Shown one piece after another: positions 27,901 through 38,700 of a stretch of DNA of 64,000 nucleotides. The DNA lies in assembly GCA_039028975.1 (NCBI GenBank), contig JBCCHB010000069.1:18895-82894 (forward strand), in the 5' to 3' direction. The notes under the pieces were generated by a model that ran no database searches, was not told the DNA's origin, and was given only the letters and a program-made list of their open reading frames with translations. The stretch's first letter is position 1, and the number at the start of each line of letters is the position of its first letter. Made by a program: the position numbers and the translations under genes. This stretch comes from JAHBNG01 sp039028975 (GTDB lineage Bacteria > Chloroflexota > Anaerolineae > Caldilineales > Caldilineaceae).

Positions 27901-29724
27901 CCGCTAGGCTTGACCGAAGATGATGAGATTCGTTTTGCCCTACCAGAGCGACTAGATGTCTTCCAGCAGGGAGCGCTGGTTGTTCAGTGGGAGGCTTTGC
28001 CCTTCTACTATGCCCATCGTATGTTGGTGATTGCCCAGACGGCCACCCAGGTATCGCCGGTTAATTCAGTGATTCAACAAGACTTTGAGTACCGAGCGCC
28101 CGAGCCAGCCGACGAGACTGCGACAAGAATCTTCTGCGCCAACTTTATGGACGGTACGGATAGAGCCGCCGAGCGGATCATTCAGATCCCTTTGCGTCGT
28201 CTGTGGGATAGCCTGCCGCCAACCGTGCAAGAGCAATGGCCGGACGAAAATCCTGCTATCAAACCAAATGAAGGCGTCGGGCGTCGTCCGGGTATTTTGC
28301 CTGATCCAGAGGTGGTCTATCAGATTGTAGAGTTCTTCCAAGGGAACATTGAAGTTCAGGCCGAAATCTACTTTGAAACAGCCACCGAGTCCGATGGTAC
28401 AGAGCCGCCTGAAGTGGAAGACGATGAGATGCCACGGCCCATCCGTTACGCTGTTCGTCAGCTGGGCAAACGCCAAATTGTGCTCGAAGAAAATCCGCCA
28501 GTTATATCCTTGACCGACGCAGAAGCCTATGCTGTGCCGATCACGCTGCGGCAGGAAGATGAGGCAGGGATCTTCAACTGGCGCAGTGAAGCACTGGTTT
28601 CTGTCGAGCTTGAGGGCGACCCCAGCCCTGTGTTGAATGAGTTGCGTCTGCTGTGGCCGGGAGAAATGGATGCCGCAACGGCAAAGAGTCTACAATCTGA
28701 GCTCAAGGGTGATGAACGCTTTATCCAGGCACTAACCCGTTTGGTCACAACTGCGCAGGCGGTGACGCCACCCCAAAAGCCGACCGATGTTGTGGTTACC
28801 GTCGAAAGCGTGCCGCTAGGCTTGGATCAGCTTCCTGCTCAAGGCCCCCCTGGCACAACGTACGCCAACCTACAGCTAAGTGGTCTGCCCGAAGGCGCAC
28901 TCTTGACCATTGTCGATGGCCCCGATCCTGAACAAGAGCAACCGGCTGGGGAGGAACCCACAGCAGAGATCCCTGATGTAGAGATTCCTGATGCAGAGAA
29001 AACCCACTATGTTGCCCTGGAATGGACAGGGATACTCTTTAGCGACCAGCAGACCCAGCTACTGACCGATTTGCAACAATTCTTCCAATTGACCGAAATT
29101 CAGACAGCATTGGCATCGCTATTTAGCGAGTTAAGCCAAGCCACTCCATCTGCACCATATGAGGGCGATCTGGATAACAGCATTATGCCACCGCCATTCG
29201 CATCCCGACTAGAAATCGTGGTCCTGGATGACGAGACCAAGCGACTCCAGCTCACAGGTCTGCTAGCCAATGCAGAAGAGTTGGCAACCCTGCGCGACTT
29301 GCCTAACCAGATTTCAACACCAGAGAGTGACTTTGCCGATGCTATTGAGGCACTCATTGAGGAGATGCAGGCGGCAACGATTTCGGTAGCACTCAACATG
29401 CCCAAGCGTCCCACCCAAGATACGCTGCCCGACACACTGCCCGATTCAGTGCGAGACAAACTTATGCTCGGGCGCTCCCTGCTCTCTGTGAATACTATCA
29501 TCAGCCAATCCACCGCACAATCGATAGCCGACGGATTTGAAAGAGCAGTGGACAAACGGGCTGTAGAACGCCTTTACTACAGAAGCCTCCAGGCCAACCT
29601 AACTGGTCGCGAACTGCAAATTCGTACCCGCCGCGGCAGCGCAGCACCAAGCGCCCGCCGGACATTAGACCCTATGATTATTGACCTTTCTACCCCAACA
29701 CCAGTGGAAGGAGAAAGCGCATGA
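18976..29724 (+). CDS. Giant beta-rich protein 1 (3582 aa), unknown function
   Basis: One uninterrupted frame; GGAGAG lies 8 nt before the ATG. No signal peptide. Residues 1-1260 are a long series of alternating hydrophobic/polar beta strands with GFGYRFTL, GFFGVSISIFA and KITIKFWIKLLFIKK-type segments near 890-1190. These look like an extended beta sheet or tube surface, and resemble proteins annotated DUF6603; that assignment is tentative. Residues about 1750-1920 contain a fibronectin-III-like part with a CTTC motif. The remainder (to 3582) has mixed low-similarity domains and an acidic Glu/Pro stretch near 3318. The stop overlaps the start of giant gene 2 (ATGA), so they are translated together. 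Size and lack of an export signal suggest a structural or scaffold role; no enzymatic motif was recognised. Confidence 0.75.
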   Translation: MTLRTLVPLKDYLDSQWPEFLPPLPNINVLDQIWIEPLEVITDEAQFKLSTTVFVDEELVINMPGLSGMALVVAPSNGGTQFMLEVDVRPEFEMRLLQIPLALRFDTGLLRPMRKISQNGTPIYEPDLSRPHTDLPLGTLDISIGGSGGIDLSSRIVATISEPLQIGHLNFVLESGQIVVDLTGSAQCLLIQWTESNLGSQLNRLTPSLGLPNETDPIEITVRVILGDPISEIFLEWSGGPERTLTLPGLSATISPATRYGIVLGNDPSISTTGINRLAFILTMPNQGTVTAKSTFAWSREGERELQNDQEPPANEDPLFRFVLTNNKGDAASLVLLSINLLEFELPTFLKQLENPIPELMLPTPDQTDEEAQAFCTPIGLNTVSLRSQDDWGTDFSFALSQFQLPFLNQPESPNNENGLAQFVRIDTPGGGLTPNLDFANQTVSFPVNITLKLGSIELKSGVDFGFNWESFALEFNHDDGLKLISSEPMLPPGGAAELLGLEWTFKGAKTDDGRYHYFTLVTKNFNYQIQQAPGSTIELRYGGISSDPIVFQVSEFAITDKGLNLTTKVLDGPVRLNGLDTKFRFDGSGIVIENSQIKEFTIAGSGALPPDLVGDSRASIALQFGRNQDNNLTLISGEAKLEGNKLLHCSGTRFQFSVDALGLKFVSDGKFHLYFTITGTAVFVLADGDDAEGALALLPKIKLDLIEAPLTGDVSVIGKHIKFLVELPKPVSFNFLGCFEFELRGIGFEPQAEVFDGDGAMLISGQLKFAQGGGDIVDARIDFHNLHIGLPKPGDFLPRLYFKQLAVSLAISGAFKLNAVVDFIEEDNQKGFLGEGMVDIQGLPAMAGAFGFLRVRHDENSPWQRAWFIYLEIRKVSFVIPVVQIYLREVGLGFGYRFTLASIKAADQEGDVRKLLKELRALSRTQGDLSKRDRWAVDLEAPGQDPRWTIVLRAMIAQSSASPIITYSEASEKELPCIYLFDAVIAFRSDFTFFMAIRGWFNTNYNDFLVDDEGIRNKPLLSGFVLLSPRQKRFLAHVASNPDGKIGRHPPLPDFVKSAIEAAQFSATLLVEPGLLHYEMGWPNMLRWKGKLGPLEVEFQGGFIFRISKTELVTGTSFMARGTLSMKAGFSAGFFGVSISIFARVAYGARYIGVLAFKDITANSAFYGVVGLEIYIKITIKFWIKLLFIKKTFSFSIGLGLTAALEIAILGNLEPGIRGRGTLSLKAMGRSIRFSVKVAINGGAVDEAIERTNKFLNVGLESSDVEAIPGLDPQEPEAAQISRASAAFIRQGFEATPGVRPLADVASGKTLNAPGYTLFAIRLSMDETYFVLLPAGEQDASNGFNAEPGFLPVPPESRVLSLTGDDVTALSQIAESNVPVPATLRTNINTQLTVGPQLSAEAIARIGNRDRNLSPIEWLLQEPHNPDAPDVGRIVRVRKAGNVYTATTLADPGPNYESDFQADFRTTANAASLQLAQFDPASQSWMNRTELEAGPFSWRVNWRASILEPDGDFSNTDHMDDGEPEGGDNPQISISLAEYLRGAFIEQTDGTLCDPDAINEGQERMEDGRVYNPTDNAFESAVRGAFEQFSGSPLFKFDPNNSYDDMLKKAFSAGTSIYYDVPEQGENSQAEVQREHTDQVRGLITHDLIADLQEYVERVQALAQAQESSAEPSTLDKLQMELNAFVQTSIAFQMGLIFRVDGKRALWLDTIRSDTAQLPKIAQRLGETDEAADASSQPIRPFNIPTTSFKNNPPRFDRVVHYTNSSTVGITWDLVWDQPPAPGCTTCQAQPEHHLMNYEVRRRSLDSQERDVVLTVKSGEILHRAKGTNQIDLLRPRFQFVDNFEEQTEAELARIPERGLSYLYTITPIDFCQDRGRPLTIVATRYPDTPPQVPVNGELTVAYSVSRSDTLAEQVEEVPMPELVMPEEVMIQWAEPRRLADRVFVPIKEYQLVFRRESTLPIGSYGLDSATQREAVKALPTSNARVRPTDIIVPIDLALIDTLDDVTSLNTPAGIEDSNHDRVAIISLELLRSLGIFPADEKPKWQPEAWRIFFRTVSDGGVPSALAPVQLKLRVTSNEPAELSFTAHPEERRPAELEWLPNPIQLPLLPPQDQKATTGQAHFPMPTMDTVGIEQPAHMSWQFTPAFSNVRFQEHPAELRAIRFRWNQGPSNQPDYPLNLSAGYELLELDIDAHTNETLTGFREIPHQNGSNGSASVQIPRLLDVLRPIQNVQMLPAEDLLLTPGDTLATNQWEAWYASAQIRLENRRIQQAGKEAIDGNETPFGPWFSWRESVLVWPEWSAVRTGKRNNLNTVYHPFFNALINVLQATAEENSGEYMVDLQGVPPMQPMTFTDFRRLTSPSSDPYGWGVLQHFGLCLTFSLREEGSGKLIIGQDLLNAVDDGLAQIKEQYATLIKHLHVELLFQAGESVMLQEDQTSPKGLLGLLQLSLRPIPIQVLRYTELAVSGLAGEEVELVLYHFEHPITLIVQTGAINQSFEIDPPAPPEVEPGEDGPEFLQPTIQRITLPLNGRTKIFIRSDEVFTYEADPKAQIPIPNEDDENSPSLHLRYLLEDEPPAAPAISPYARVDAIDQRNYLLFTGALANGRQDELTSGESEISKQLEDALKVKDKAIASFGFTLPTEFEPTAESATYFLSPVDAMVETISNDIETVDPNNYAIHTRQWLRLKQYAESLNGSGRDNEALTDEPTIVVPTAKDDLSNDNLLAQVLSWTQRFMDHSSPVKSAKTLGIGPDNPLEPDRPIALQDDGPWLATAYPRAGTPAYATPDDVGRLEYFHLLEDKWAHNYRYYIRPTNRYQQLWRNLYLSTLLWSPEEEVDQARLLPALPAIADKQVAGGGLDVVLDRTKPVSMPTILRSARLDRLSMPGQPAAPGKIWEVIIAQHREQALSERNQTVYRQLSFRHVAYTLLRRFAFDEIWNRWRADSAIPYPYTFDYPVNQEAGLPQTLEPRSYDVDNPLGLTEDDEIRFALPERLDVFQQGALVVQWEALPFYYAHRMLVIAQTATQVSPVNSVIQQDFEYRAPEPADETATRIFCANFMDGTDRAAERIIQIPLRRLWDSLPPTVQEQWPDENPAIKPNEGVGRRPGILPDPEVVYQIVEFFQGNIEVQAEIYFETATESDGTEPPEVEDDEMPRPIRYAVRQLGKRQIVLEENPPVISLTDAEAYAVPITLRQEDEAGIFNWRSEALVSVELEGDPSPVLNELRLLWPGEMDAATAKSLQSELKGDERFIQALTRLVTTAQAVTPPQKPTDVVVTVESVPLGLDQLPAQGPPGTTYANLQLSGLPEGALLTIVDGPDPEQEQPAGEEPTAEIPDVEIPDAEKTHYVALEWTGILFSDQQTQLLTDLQQFFQLTEIQTALASLFSELSQATPSAPYEGDLDNSIMPPPFASRLEIVVLDDETKRLQLTGLLANAEELATLRDLPNQISTPESDFADAIEALIEEMQAATISVALNMPKRPTQDTLPDTLPDSVRDKLMLGRSLLSVNTIISQSTAQSIADGFERAVDKRAVERLYYRSLQANLTGRELQIRTRRGSAAPSARRTLDPMIIDLSTPTPVEGESA

Positions 29725-32700
29725 CCACGCCTCTAAGCAGTCCAACCATTACCGTAAAGGGACCATTCTGGTCGGCAGACGTTGATCTGATCAGCGTAAC
29801 CACCCCGCCAGCCCTCGGTCCTGGGGAGTTGCTGATTGAACGGTTCTCTCAATATGAAGCCAATCAAGATCCGCTCCATTGGGTTGACACTCGGCCCGGC
29901 AACAGCTTTGATGAGGATCAATCTCTCTTCAAAACCTTTGCACAAGAGAACCAGGTTGTCTTTGGCACCGACGCCACGGCCAACAACATTCATAGCCATT
30001 ACGTTGCGCCCGGTGTCCTCAACTGGACCAACTACCTCTTTACAGGACGTCTCTTCATCACCGAGAGCCAAGCCGGTATCGGCGTTACCTTCTTTAGCCG
30101 ATATCCTGAAGACGAGGATAGCTACTATCGATTGCGGATCACCAGAAGCCGACAAACCTTTCATATTGCCCCCCATCCCCACGGCGAGCGCACGGTTGAC
30201 CAAGCGAAATTTGATTCTGGCATTACACCCCAGGCCAATACTTGGTATCGCTTCCAGATTGAGATCGAAGATGCTGGCGACCGCACCAACATCCGCGCCA
30301 AGATCTGGGAAGAAAGGACGCCCGTACCAGATGAGTTCCAGATAGAGACATTCGACGACAGCAACGATAGGCTGCGCTCTGGCACGGTTGGGATTTGGAC
30401 GGGGCACGCCGGTGAGAAGTACGTAGACGACCTGCGAGTGCGCACCCTGAACGGTGCGGATCTGCTGTTGCCTCAGCTTGGGGCGATTGTGCTAGACGAA
30501 ACATTTGAAACGTATGAGGCAAGTCAGGATCCTGCATCCTGGCAGGATACGGCCGCCAATAACCATTTCACCATCGATGATTCTCTCTTCAAAACTGCCC
30601 TCGTAAGCGAACAGAAGGTCTTTGGCACCCAATCGGAACAGCTCAACATCCATTCCCACTATGTGACCCCAGGTGCGCTCAATTGGACGAATTACACCTA
30701 CAGCGGTCGTCTCTTTATCACCGACAGTCAAGGTGGGGTTGGTGTGACTTTCTTTAGTCGCTATCCTGAAGACGAAGATAGCTACTATCGCCTGCGCACC
30801 ACCAAAAGTAAACAGACTTTCCATATTGCCCCTCACCCCCACGGTGAGCGCACGGTTGACCAAGCGAAGTTTGATTCTGGCATTACACCCCAGGCCAATA
30901 CTTGGTATCGCTTTTATATCGAAGTTGAAGATGCTGCTGATCGCACCAACATCCGCGCCAAGATCTGGGTCGAAGGAACGCCCGAGCCGAATGCGTTCCA
31001 GATGGATACCTTTGACGATAGCGCTGATCGGTTGCGGTCGGGTACGGTTGGCTTCTGGGCTGGTCATACTGGTGAGAAGTATGTGGATGACCTGCTTGTG
31101 CAGCCCCTATTGCCTCGAAATGCCGCCCTGAGAACTCTCTTTGTTGACCGCCAGCCGCGGTCAGCGCTTGGCAGTCAAAATGTCCTGATTCCAGGCACAC
31201 TCATTGCCCTGGTCTCGCCTCGTACTGTGGAAATACGCCCTGGCGGCCCAGGCGATGCAACGTACCAGTGGCGGCAAGGAAACGCACTATCATTCGACCG
31301 CCTCACCATTGAGGCCATCAAAGAGCATCTGGCCACTGGTGAGCTGAGTCTGCTGCTCCTGGAAGCAAACCCTGCCAATTGGCCCCAACAGAGTGGAACG
31401 CTTCCCGACTTTACCTGCATCAATGGCGAAATTAATCTTGATCTGCTCCAGGCCCAAGACGACGGTGATGTGAACCTGTATAATGCGCTTCAGCTAGACA
31501 TCAATGCAGAACTGGGTGAGCGCCCTGGCCGAACCGAACTGCTCGGACGCACAACCGTTCACAGCAGTGGGGCTACGCTCTTTGGTGGTGTTCATCTCCC
31601 TTGGATGGCGCAAGGTGAGCAAGTGAATGCCCCGTTTCTGCTGGCCCGCTTGCTCTCGCGCAACAGAGCCGAATCAGCCAATGCCTCCTACCGCCTCAAG
31701 GCCGAAGTTGAACGTCTTTCCCCTACAGAAGAGGCCAGTTGGATTCGCGCGTGGCGGGATCTGAGCAGTTACTTGAATCCGCGCAATCCGCTCAATGGCG
31801 TTGGATTGGTTCAGCGTACAGCTCCCCTTTGGAGTACCCTGGAGATCACCGATCCGCTCAATGTCCCTAATCTCTTCTGGCATATTCAGCAGTGGGCAGA
31901 TGATCCTCAAGTTCATTTTGCTCCCGGAGAGATCAATCTGTTGCTAAGTGATCGCGATCCCTATAGCCAGGAGCAGCCGCCCACCACCCTGGCGACCATT
32001 GCGCCCACGGCCGATATTCCGTTAACGGTTGACGAAGAAGATGGTGGAACCCTCAAAATTGAACTGATTGTGGGTAGCGGTGACGAGAGTACAGATAATT
32101 TCGTCAAATATGCTGCTTCACCAGATGTACCCCCAACCGGCAATGACGATCATTTCATGGTCGAGACGGTTGAATTGCCTGATTTTGAATTGGCCTTTGA
32201 CGCGGTCGAGACACCTCGCCTATTGCGCAACACATTGGGGCGACCGACGCCAGAAGAGATTGCCAGCGCGGGCGACGATCTGGAATCCGAGCCAATCTTG
32301 TGGGGCTTTTCACCTCTGGCCGACGGGTGGGCGCAGCTCCCCGTGCCAAATATGACGGAGCGGATCTACTTCGAGGCCTTGGCCAAAGCTCAAAATGACG
32401 ACCAACAAGAGAACACTGAACAAGATGACAGCGCTCAGGCCGATGGCCGTATGGAAGAGCCAACGGATGGCGAGCCTTTATCAATCCTCCAAGGAGCTGT
32501 TGGATTGGGAAATAGCTATCCAGACACGCTGGCCGCCCACCCCAATGAGCAACCGTGGAGCCTAACCATTACCAGCCTCCAGTTTGCCGAAGGATTATGG
32601 ACTTTATCGAGACGGAAAGATGGGGATGGTTTTGAGCTAACCGACATTGCACTGCGGCTGGAAGAGCCAGAGCTCGTTGCCAATGGTTTCTTCTGGTTAA

Positions 32701-35700
32701 GCAGCGGGCGACCAACCGCCGGGGATGCATTGCCAGATTTGGAGAACTGGGTCAACGGGCTTAGGCAGATTCCGCTACGCTCGTTAAGCAAACTCCCGGC
32801 TTCCCAGCCGCCCATAGTTCGCCTGGATTTTGACGCTGTCACTCTCCGACTGCGAGAACCACAAGAAGCACCATCCGCCCACCTCAACAAATGGTCGCTC
32901 CACTATCGGATCCATCAAGAGACGCTGGAGCAGTTAGCAGAGGTTAAGTCGCTCATCAACGAGACGCTCGAAAAGGTGCCGCCATTGGTCTGGCGACGGC
33001 ACCCAACCCTGCCCACTATCCAAGCTCTACCCATGACCCAGACCCTCTCTCCGCCTAACTTTCCCAGCGCCAGCCGTCAACTAGCGCCTTACCAACTTGC
33101 CCTGGACGAACCGGCTTGGGAACTAGGTGTGTTGGCTCTGGAAGGGAGTGAACGCTCGGCCGCCGGCCAATGGCCCCAAATTTTGAGCGCTAGCACACCC
33201 GCTTTAGAGTGGCAGAAACACCCTGATCTACCAATAGCAGCGCTGACTTTGCCTGGCCTGAACTTTGATCCCAATACCCAATTGACTGCATCCGGTCTCA
33301 CGGATCCGATGCAGACTCTACTGTCACCCCGATACCGTTTTGACTTACCCTACACGGATCAGCTCAATGCGCTGGCCCAAGTTCCCAAAGAGCCGCGGGA
33401 TCCAAATGAAGTGTCTCCCCTGCCCGATTCGCCGCCGCCCCAGGTTGCGAAGCCGTTGGAACGGGCCACCCTTGAGGAACACTGGTCGCGACTTTCGGAG
33501 CAGGCTAGCTTGGCAAGTGTTGCGGCAGCCGATGCATTCATTCAGGAAACAACAGGTCAGACAACCATGCAGCGGCTCATCGAACCGTTAAAGTGGCCGG
33601 TTTCTGTGGAGCTAGATTTGACTGCTTATCCCGGTATCATTCAGATCAACAATGCTGTTGAGCCGTTAGATGATCCGCTTCTCTTATCCAATGAGTCAGC
33701 GCTTGAGGGGATTTCTGGCCATTTTGTGGATGTGGCCGAACAGACTGATACCATTGCACTGACTGACATCCCCGAGGCTGATGCTTATTCGGTACGTGCT
33801 GGCAGCATGACAAGCCGACTTGTTGGTCAGGGTTTACGCGATCAGCGAGGGCTATTGCGTCAGTTGACCCAACATCACGCTGACAATCAAAATCTGCTCT
33901 TCACCGAAGTGACCCTCAATGGCGACCCAACGCTGGGCGACGATCCTGATAGCAACCGCAACCGTACCTATCACCTCATGTCGTTCATCAATGCGATTAA
34001 CTTGAAGAATACCGATAGCGACACCTGGCGCTTTTGGCTAAAAGATCTTCCTGCAGAGGTTGACGCCACTGGGGATGTCATAGCAAGGCGCTTTGATCGG
34101 GAATCTATCCTGTCTCCTGCTCTCCATTCTTTAGAGCCAATAGAGCAAAATGGCAGCGTTGCCGCCATCAATGATCCAGAAGCGCTAGCCAGAGAACAGA
34201 ATTATCGCATGGGGTATGAGTGGCGCTTGGGGCCAAGCGGTGCAGAAGGTGCATCTGGTGCAATACAGCCGCTACGCCTCAATGGCTTGGTCTTCTTCCC
34301 GCTGACGCTAGAACGAGTTGAGTTTGAAGGAGAAAAAATCGTCCAGGTTGATATCGTGGGGCGGCTCCAACTCCCGCTGGCTCCTGCTAGCACAGCCGAG
34401 ACCGAACTGACCGGCCTGAGTAATGCCGTACGCTTGATCTACAAAGCACCAGAGCCTTCAACACCAATCAGGGCTGCCGAGGAAGAGGGCAGTGCCGCAC
34501 CAGCCCTCGAACTGAGCCAAATTCAGGCCGAATCGCCCGTCGTCGAATGGCCCCTTCAACTTCTCGATGGTGAGCAGACCAACGCGCCTCGCATTGAATG
34601 GGGCCAAGTACGATTGGGCGAAAATCAAGAGATCATCGTCGGCAATGCGGACCAACGTCTCCCCGAAACGGCCAAATGCCGTTTTGTTCTCTTTGGCCAG
34701 CCGTGGTGTGTTCCTCTGGGCGAATTGACCTTTGCTCCAGGTGTGAACGATGCCGATAACAATCTATCCTTTGATTTGGTGACCAGTAGCGTTCAGTTTG
34801 TAGAAACCAGTCAGGACCGCTCATTGGTCCCGTATGATCTGCATATTACCCTCAGTCGTGGTGCGGGTCTTCATGAAGCAGTACTCCGTCTGCAGCTCCG
34901 TACCGGAACGGTAGCTCAACCGAGCCTGGAAGCACTGATTCAATTTATGCTCGTACCGCCGTTGCTTGCTAATGATGAGCATGAAGAAGGTCATGACGAC
35001 GATATGCCGCCGCCTCCGTCAGTCATCCTCGAATCAGCCAATCTCTTTGGGCAACTAGCCGTTGAGACCATCGACCAACCAGTCCAATATGTGCCTGAAT
35101 CGCTCCAATTTGTCTGGCAAGAGTGCAAACCGATAGAATCGACCGATTCCCAATCCGCCATTCATTTTTTGCCGGGCATGGTCCTTAAGGAAACTGAATG
35201 TCCTGGATTCCTTGCCCTCACATTCCAAGCCCAGCATGAAGATGATGGCCAAGACGGTAATCAAGCTCAAATTCCTGCCTTGAGCCTGACATCAGCCTTT
35301 AGCGAGACTTTGCTACAGACCTGTTGGGGTACCTTCTCGCAAAGCCAGATTGGAGAGATCACCCCTGGCGAACATCTGATGGAAAAGCGCTTTGGCTCAT
35401 CGGCTGGCGAAATTTTTATCGGCTACACGGCCCAGTGGACGCGCGCTAATTCTGGTAGCCATGCAGCTTCCAACGAACCTGATTTGGATGGGGGGCTATG
35501 GGACGAGTCGTTCCTGCTCAACGGCTTCCTGGAGGTAAAGAACCTCATCTCCTGGCCAGCCCAATCAAATGTGCAGATCGACGAAGAACGGCAGATCTTG
35601 CATCTACCGGCACCTTCATCGGACCCACTGTTTAGCCATACCCATCACACGATCCGTGTCTTGCTCAACCAGCAGCAGCTGCCATCAAAGATCGTAAGGC

Positions 35701-38700
35701 GCTCCGACCCACAAGACGCCGAGGATGGAGAGGCACTTCCCTCTTCAGCCTCTTCCATCTTCACATTGAATGCTCAACATAGCTGGCAATTTTTAGCTGT
35801 TGTTGAGCATCAACTGTTGGGAAGTAAATTGACGGCACCATCAGATACAGACGACGAATTGGTGCCATTACCAGCCAGCATCGAGCTTGTTTCAGAGCGC
35901 CGTTGGACTGCTCTACAAGAAATCCGCTTGCTTCTGCCTCAGACTTATGCTGAATTTCTGGAGGAGGAGGATGCCCCGATTTTTGATCTGGTCAACGGCA
36001 TTGCGCCCCGCTGGAGCCTGTATGGGCACTTCCAGTCCGCTTGGGCGTCCCGGCTAACCGCTTCAGATGGTGCAGATTCGCTTGCTGCATTGAGCGCAGA
36101 TATGCTGCTGGTTGAGGCATCGGCCCCCCACTGGATTCGCAACCAATCTGTGGAAGAACTTTTGGCAGAGCAAATTGATTTTGGCAATGATGACAGTGAT
36201 GACAGTGATGACAGTGATGACGTGAATGAAATCGACGTGTCCGTACCGCTCTTTTCTGGTACCACGCTTCAGTTCCTGCCAACGGGGAGCCACTCTGGTA
36301 TTTTGAGCAGCCTACAGGACTATGAACCATCAGCCCCAAGTTCGCCCGAATGGCAATTGCTGACCATGCCCTTTCTAGGGCGACTCCAGGAAGCAAGCCA
36401 GGATGGACTGACCACATCTGCAAGCGGAGAACCGGATGCTGGTTTGGCTCGGATAAACCACCCGTTGAAAGTCGATCCGCTTTTGCAGCTTTGGCGTAAG
36501 TCTCAAGGCGAAACGCTGGAGCTGTCGCCGCTGGTCTATATGCTCACATCATGGAGCGTGGAAGCGGAAATTGCCCTGCGCTTTTCTGAATTTGACCATG
36601 TGGTAAGCCGCACGTGGGCCAGACTCGATCCACTTTCATTGGAAGAGAATTGGTTCCGTCTGCAGAACCCTCCGACCGAGCCGCCATTTGGCCGCGTTCG
36701 CAGCGTGATGGCAGCCCTGCCCGATACACCCGCCCGGTTAAGCCGAGCCACGGCATTGCGCAAAGCCTTTGATGCATTCCGCAGCTACTATCCACCCCAA
36801 TTAGCGATTGATGCAGCGCTGCCAACGCCTAATCCGAATACAGATGTGGAAAAAGCGCCCGTCTGGCGAGAAGAGCGCTTACTGCTGTGGCAGGCAGGCA
36901 TCCAAAATAATTCGGGGACCACTGTTGCCTATCCCTGGCTTCCAGTTGGTCTTCAGTTGTGGACCAGCCCGCTTTTGGAGCCATCTACAGCAACTAGCCA
37001 ACCCCATCATGCCGCGGCCACACTACTGCCAGCCCGCTTGTCGCTAGATGGTCAGGATAATCCAACCCCCGTCAGTTTTGCTGTTAGCCCGTACCTGGGC
37101 CTTTCTCGACACCCCGCACCAGCAGATGTGGAGCTATTTCTGGCAAGCCTGGAGCTATTGGGGCTGGATTCTTCGACCAACCAGCTTCGCCCGATTGCCA
37201 GCCTGTTGCGGGAAGAGAATAGCCCCGAAACGTTGGAGACCTTTGCCCGGAATTGGGGGTACGAAACCCGCCGAAGAGAGCGTCCCAATTCGCCATTGGG
37301 TATTGTACGGCGGCGTCAGCTCAAAAAGATGCCAATGGATGCCGAGGCTGTAGAACCTGCGGCGACAGAGAGTGAATTACTGGTCAATCCTGCGTTATTG
37401 ATTGCTACGTATGGATTTTCGCTGGTTGAGGAAGCCCAAGGAGGCGGGATTCTGACCAAGCGAGTGGTGGCCTTACGCAGTCAGATCCAGGAGCTGCGCT
37501 TCCGTGAGGGGCAATATGGAGGCATAATCATGCCAACGTCATTACAGCCTTACGAAGTGGCTCCCCCCCTAACCAACGGTGTGCAGCCCATCTACACAAC
37601 ACCGCTAACATCTATTGAGGAAATCGAATTAGATGATCTGGAAGTAGGGGAGATTGAAGTAGATGATGTGCCGCGGGTAAGACCCGATTGGCGATGGGGC
37701 ATCAGCGCGTTGACGGTAGGCGTTCAATACACATCAGCTCAGGCTGAAGCTGGGTCAAATGCAGCCCCTATTGGGGTAACCGGTCGCGTACCTGGAGCGC
37801 CCGAACTTCCGGCAACGTTATGGTGGCACGCGCCTCAGCATCATGTTCAGTTTCGCTCCACACTATCGGATGTCGGAGCGACGGCTGGATTGCCACCGCT
37901 CTTCAGGGCCAAAGCCATCAATAGCCTCTTGCCGACCTTGCCTCAGGTGGCTTTCCCAACGGCAGGTGCGCTTCAGGCCAGCGCAGGCAAAAAAGAAGAT
38001 CGTGCCCCAACCGATTCACTAATTCACTGGCAGCCAGCGTTGCCAGGGTCACTTAGCTACCTTCTGGTGGGTGCAAGATCCGGTGCCATGTTGGCCATTC
38101 GGAACCAGCTGTTGCGTCAGCAAGGCTTACTCTTTTCCGATGATGGAGCAGAGGTAGAAGAGATGACGATTATTGACACACTGATTTCTGGAAGTGTCCC
38201 CGTCCAGCATCGAGTCCCTCGCCCCGTGCCGTTGCCCGCGAATGAAGAGGATGAGCAGGACAGTGCACTACAGACGTGGGCGAGTTACGTCACACCGACC
38301 CAGCGCCTCGAAACCCTGACGTCCCCAGTTGACGAGGCATTTTTTGCCGAGTGTGGCGAAGAACCAGACCGTACACCGATACGTCGTTTGCGAGCCGAGC
38401 TTGTCTGGCCCCCAAGAGGAGAAATTAATGCTCAATGGGATGGTCGGGTAGAATTCCTCTTCCGAAACGAGGAGAATGAAGTAACTGAAAGTGGGTGGTT
38501 TGCGCGGGTAGAACTCGGGGATGGTGACCTCAAAATTCCGCTTATCACGTCAAACTCGACCGATGATCCGGAAACCGCTTTCGGTACAGAATGGAGTCCT
38601 GAATCCGTCAATGAACGCAATGCCATCCGCGCGCTGATTGGCAATCGGCAAGTCGGGCAAACAATACTGCTCCAGGCTCATGTTAAGCCAGCTACCGCGA

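Noticed and set aside
36063..36293. Minus-strand frame with Val-Ile-Thr repeats
   Set aside because: It is the complement of the 9-bp tandem repeat in giant gene 2.
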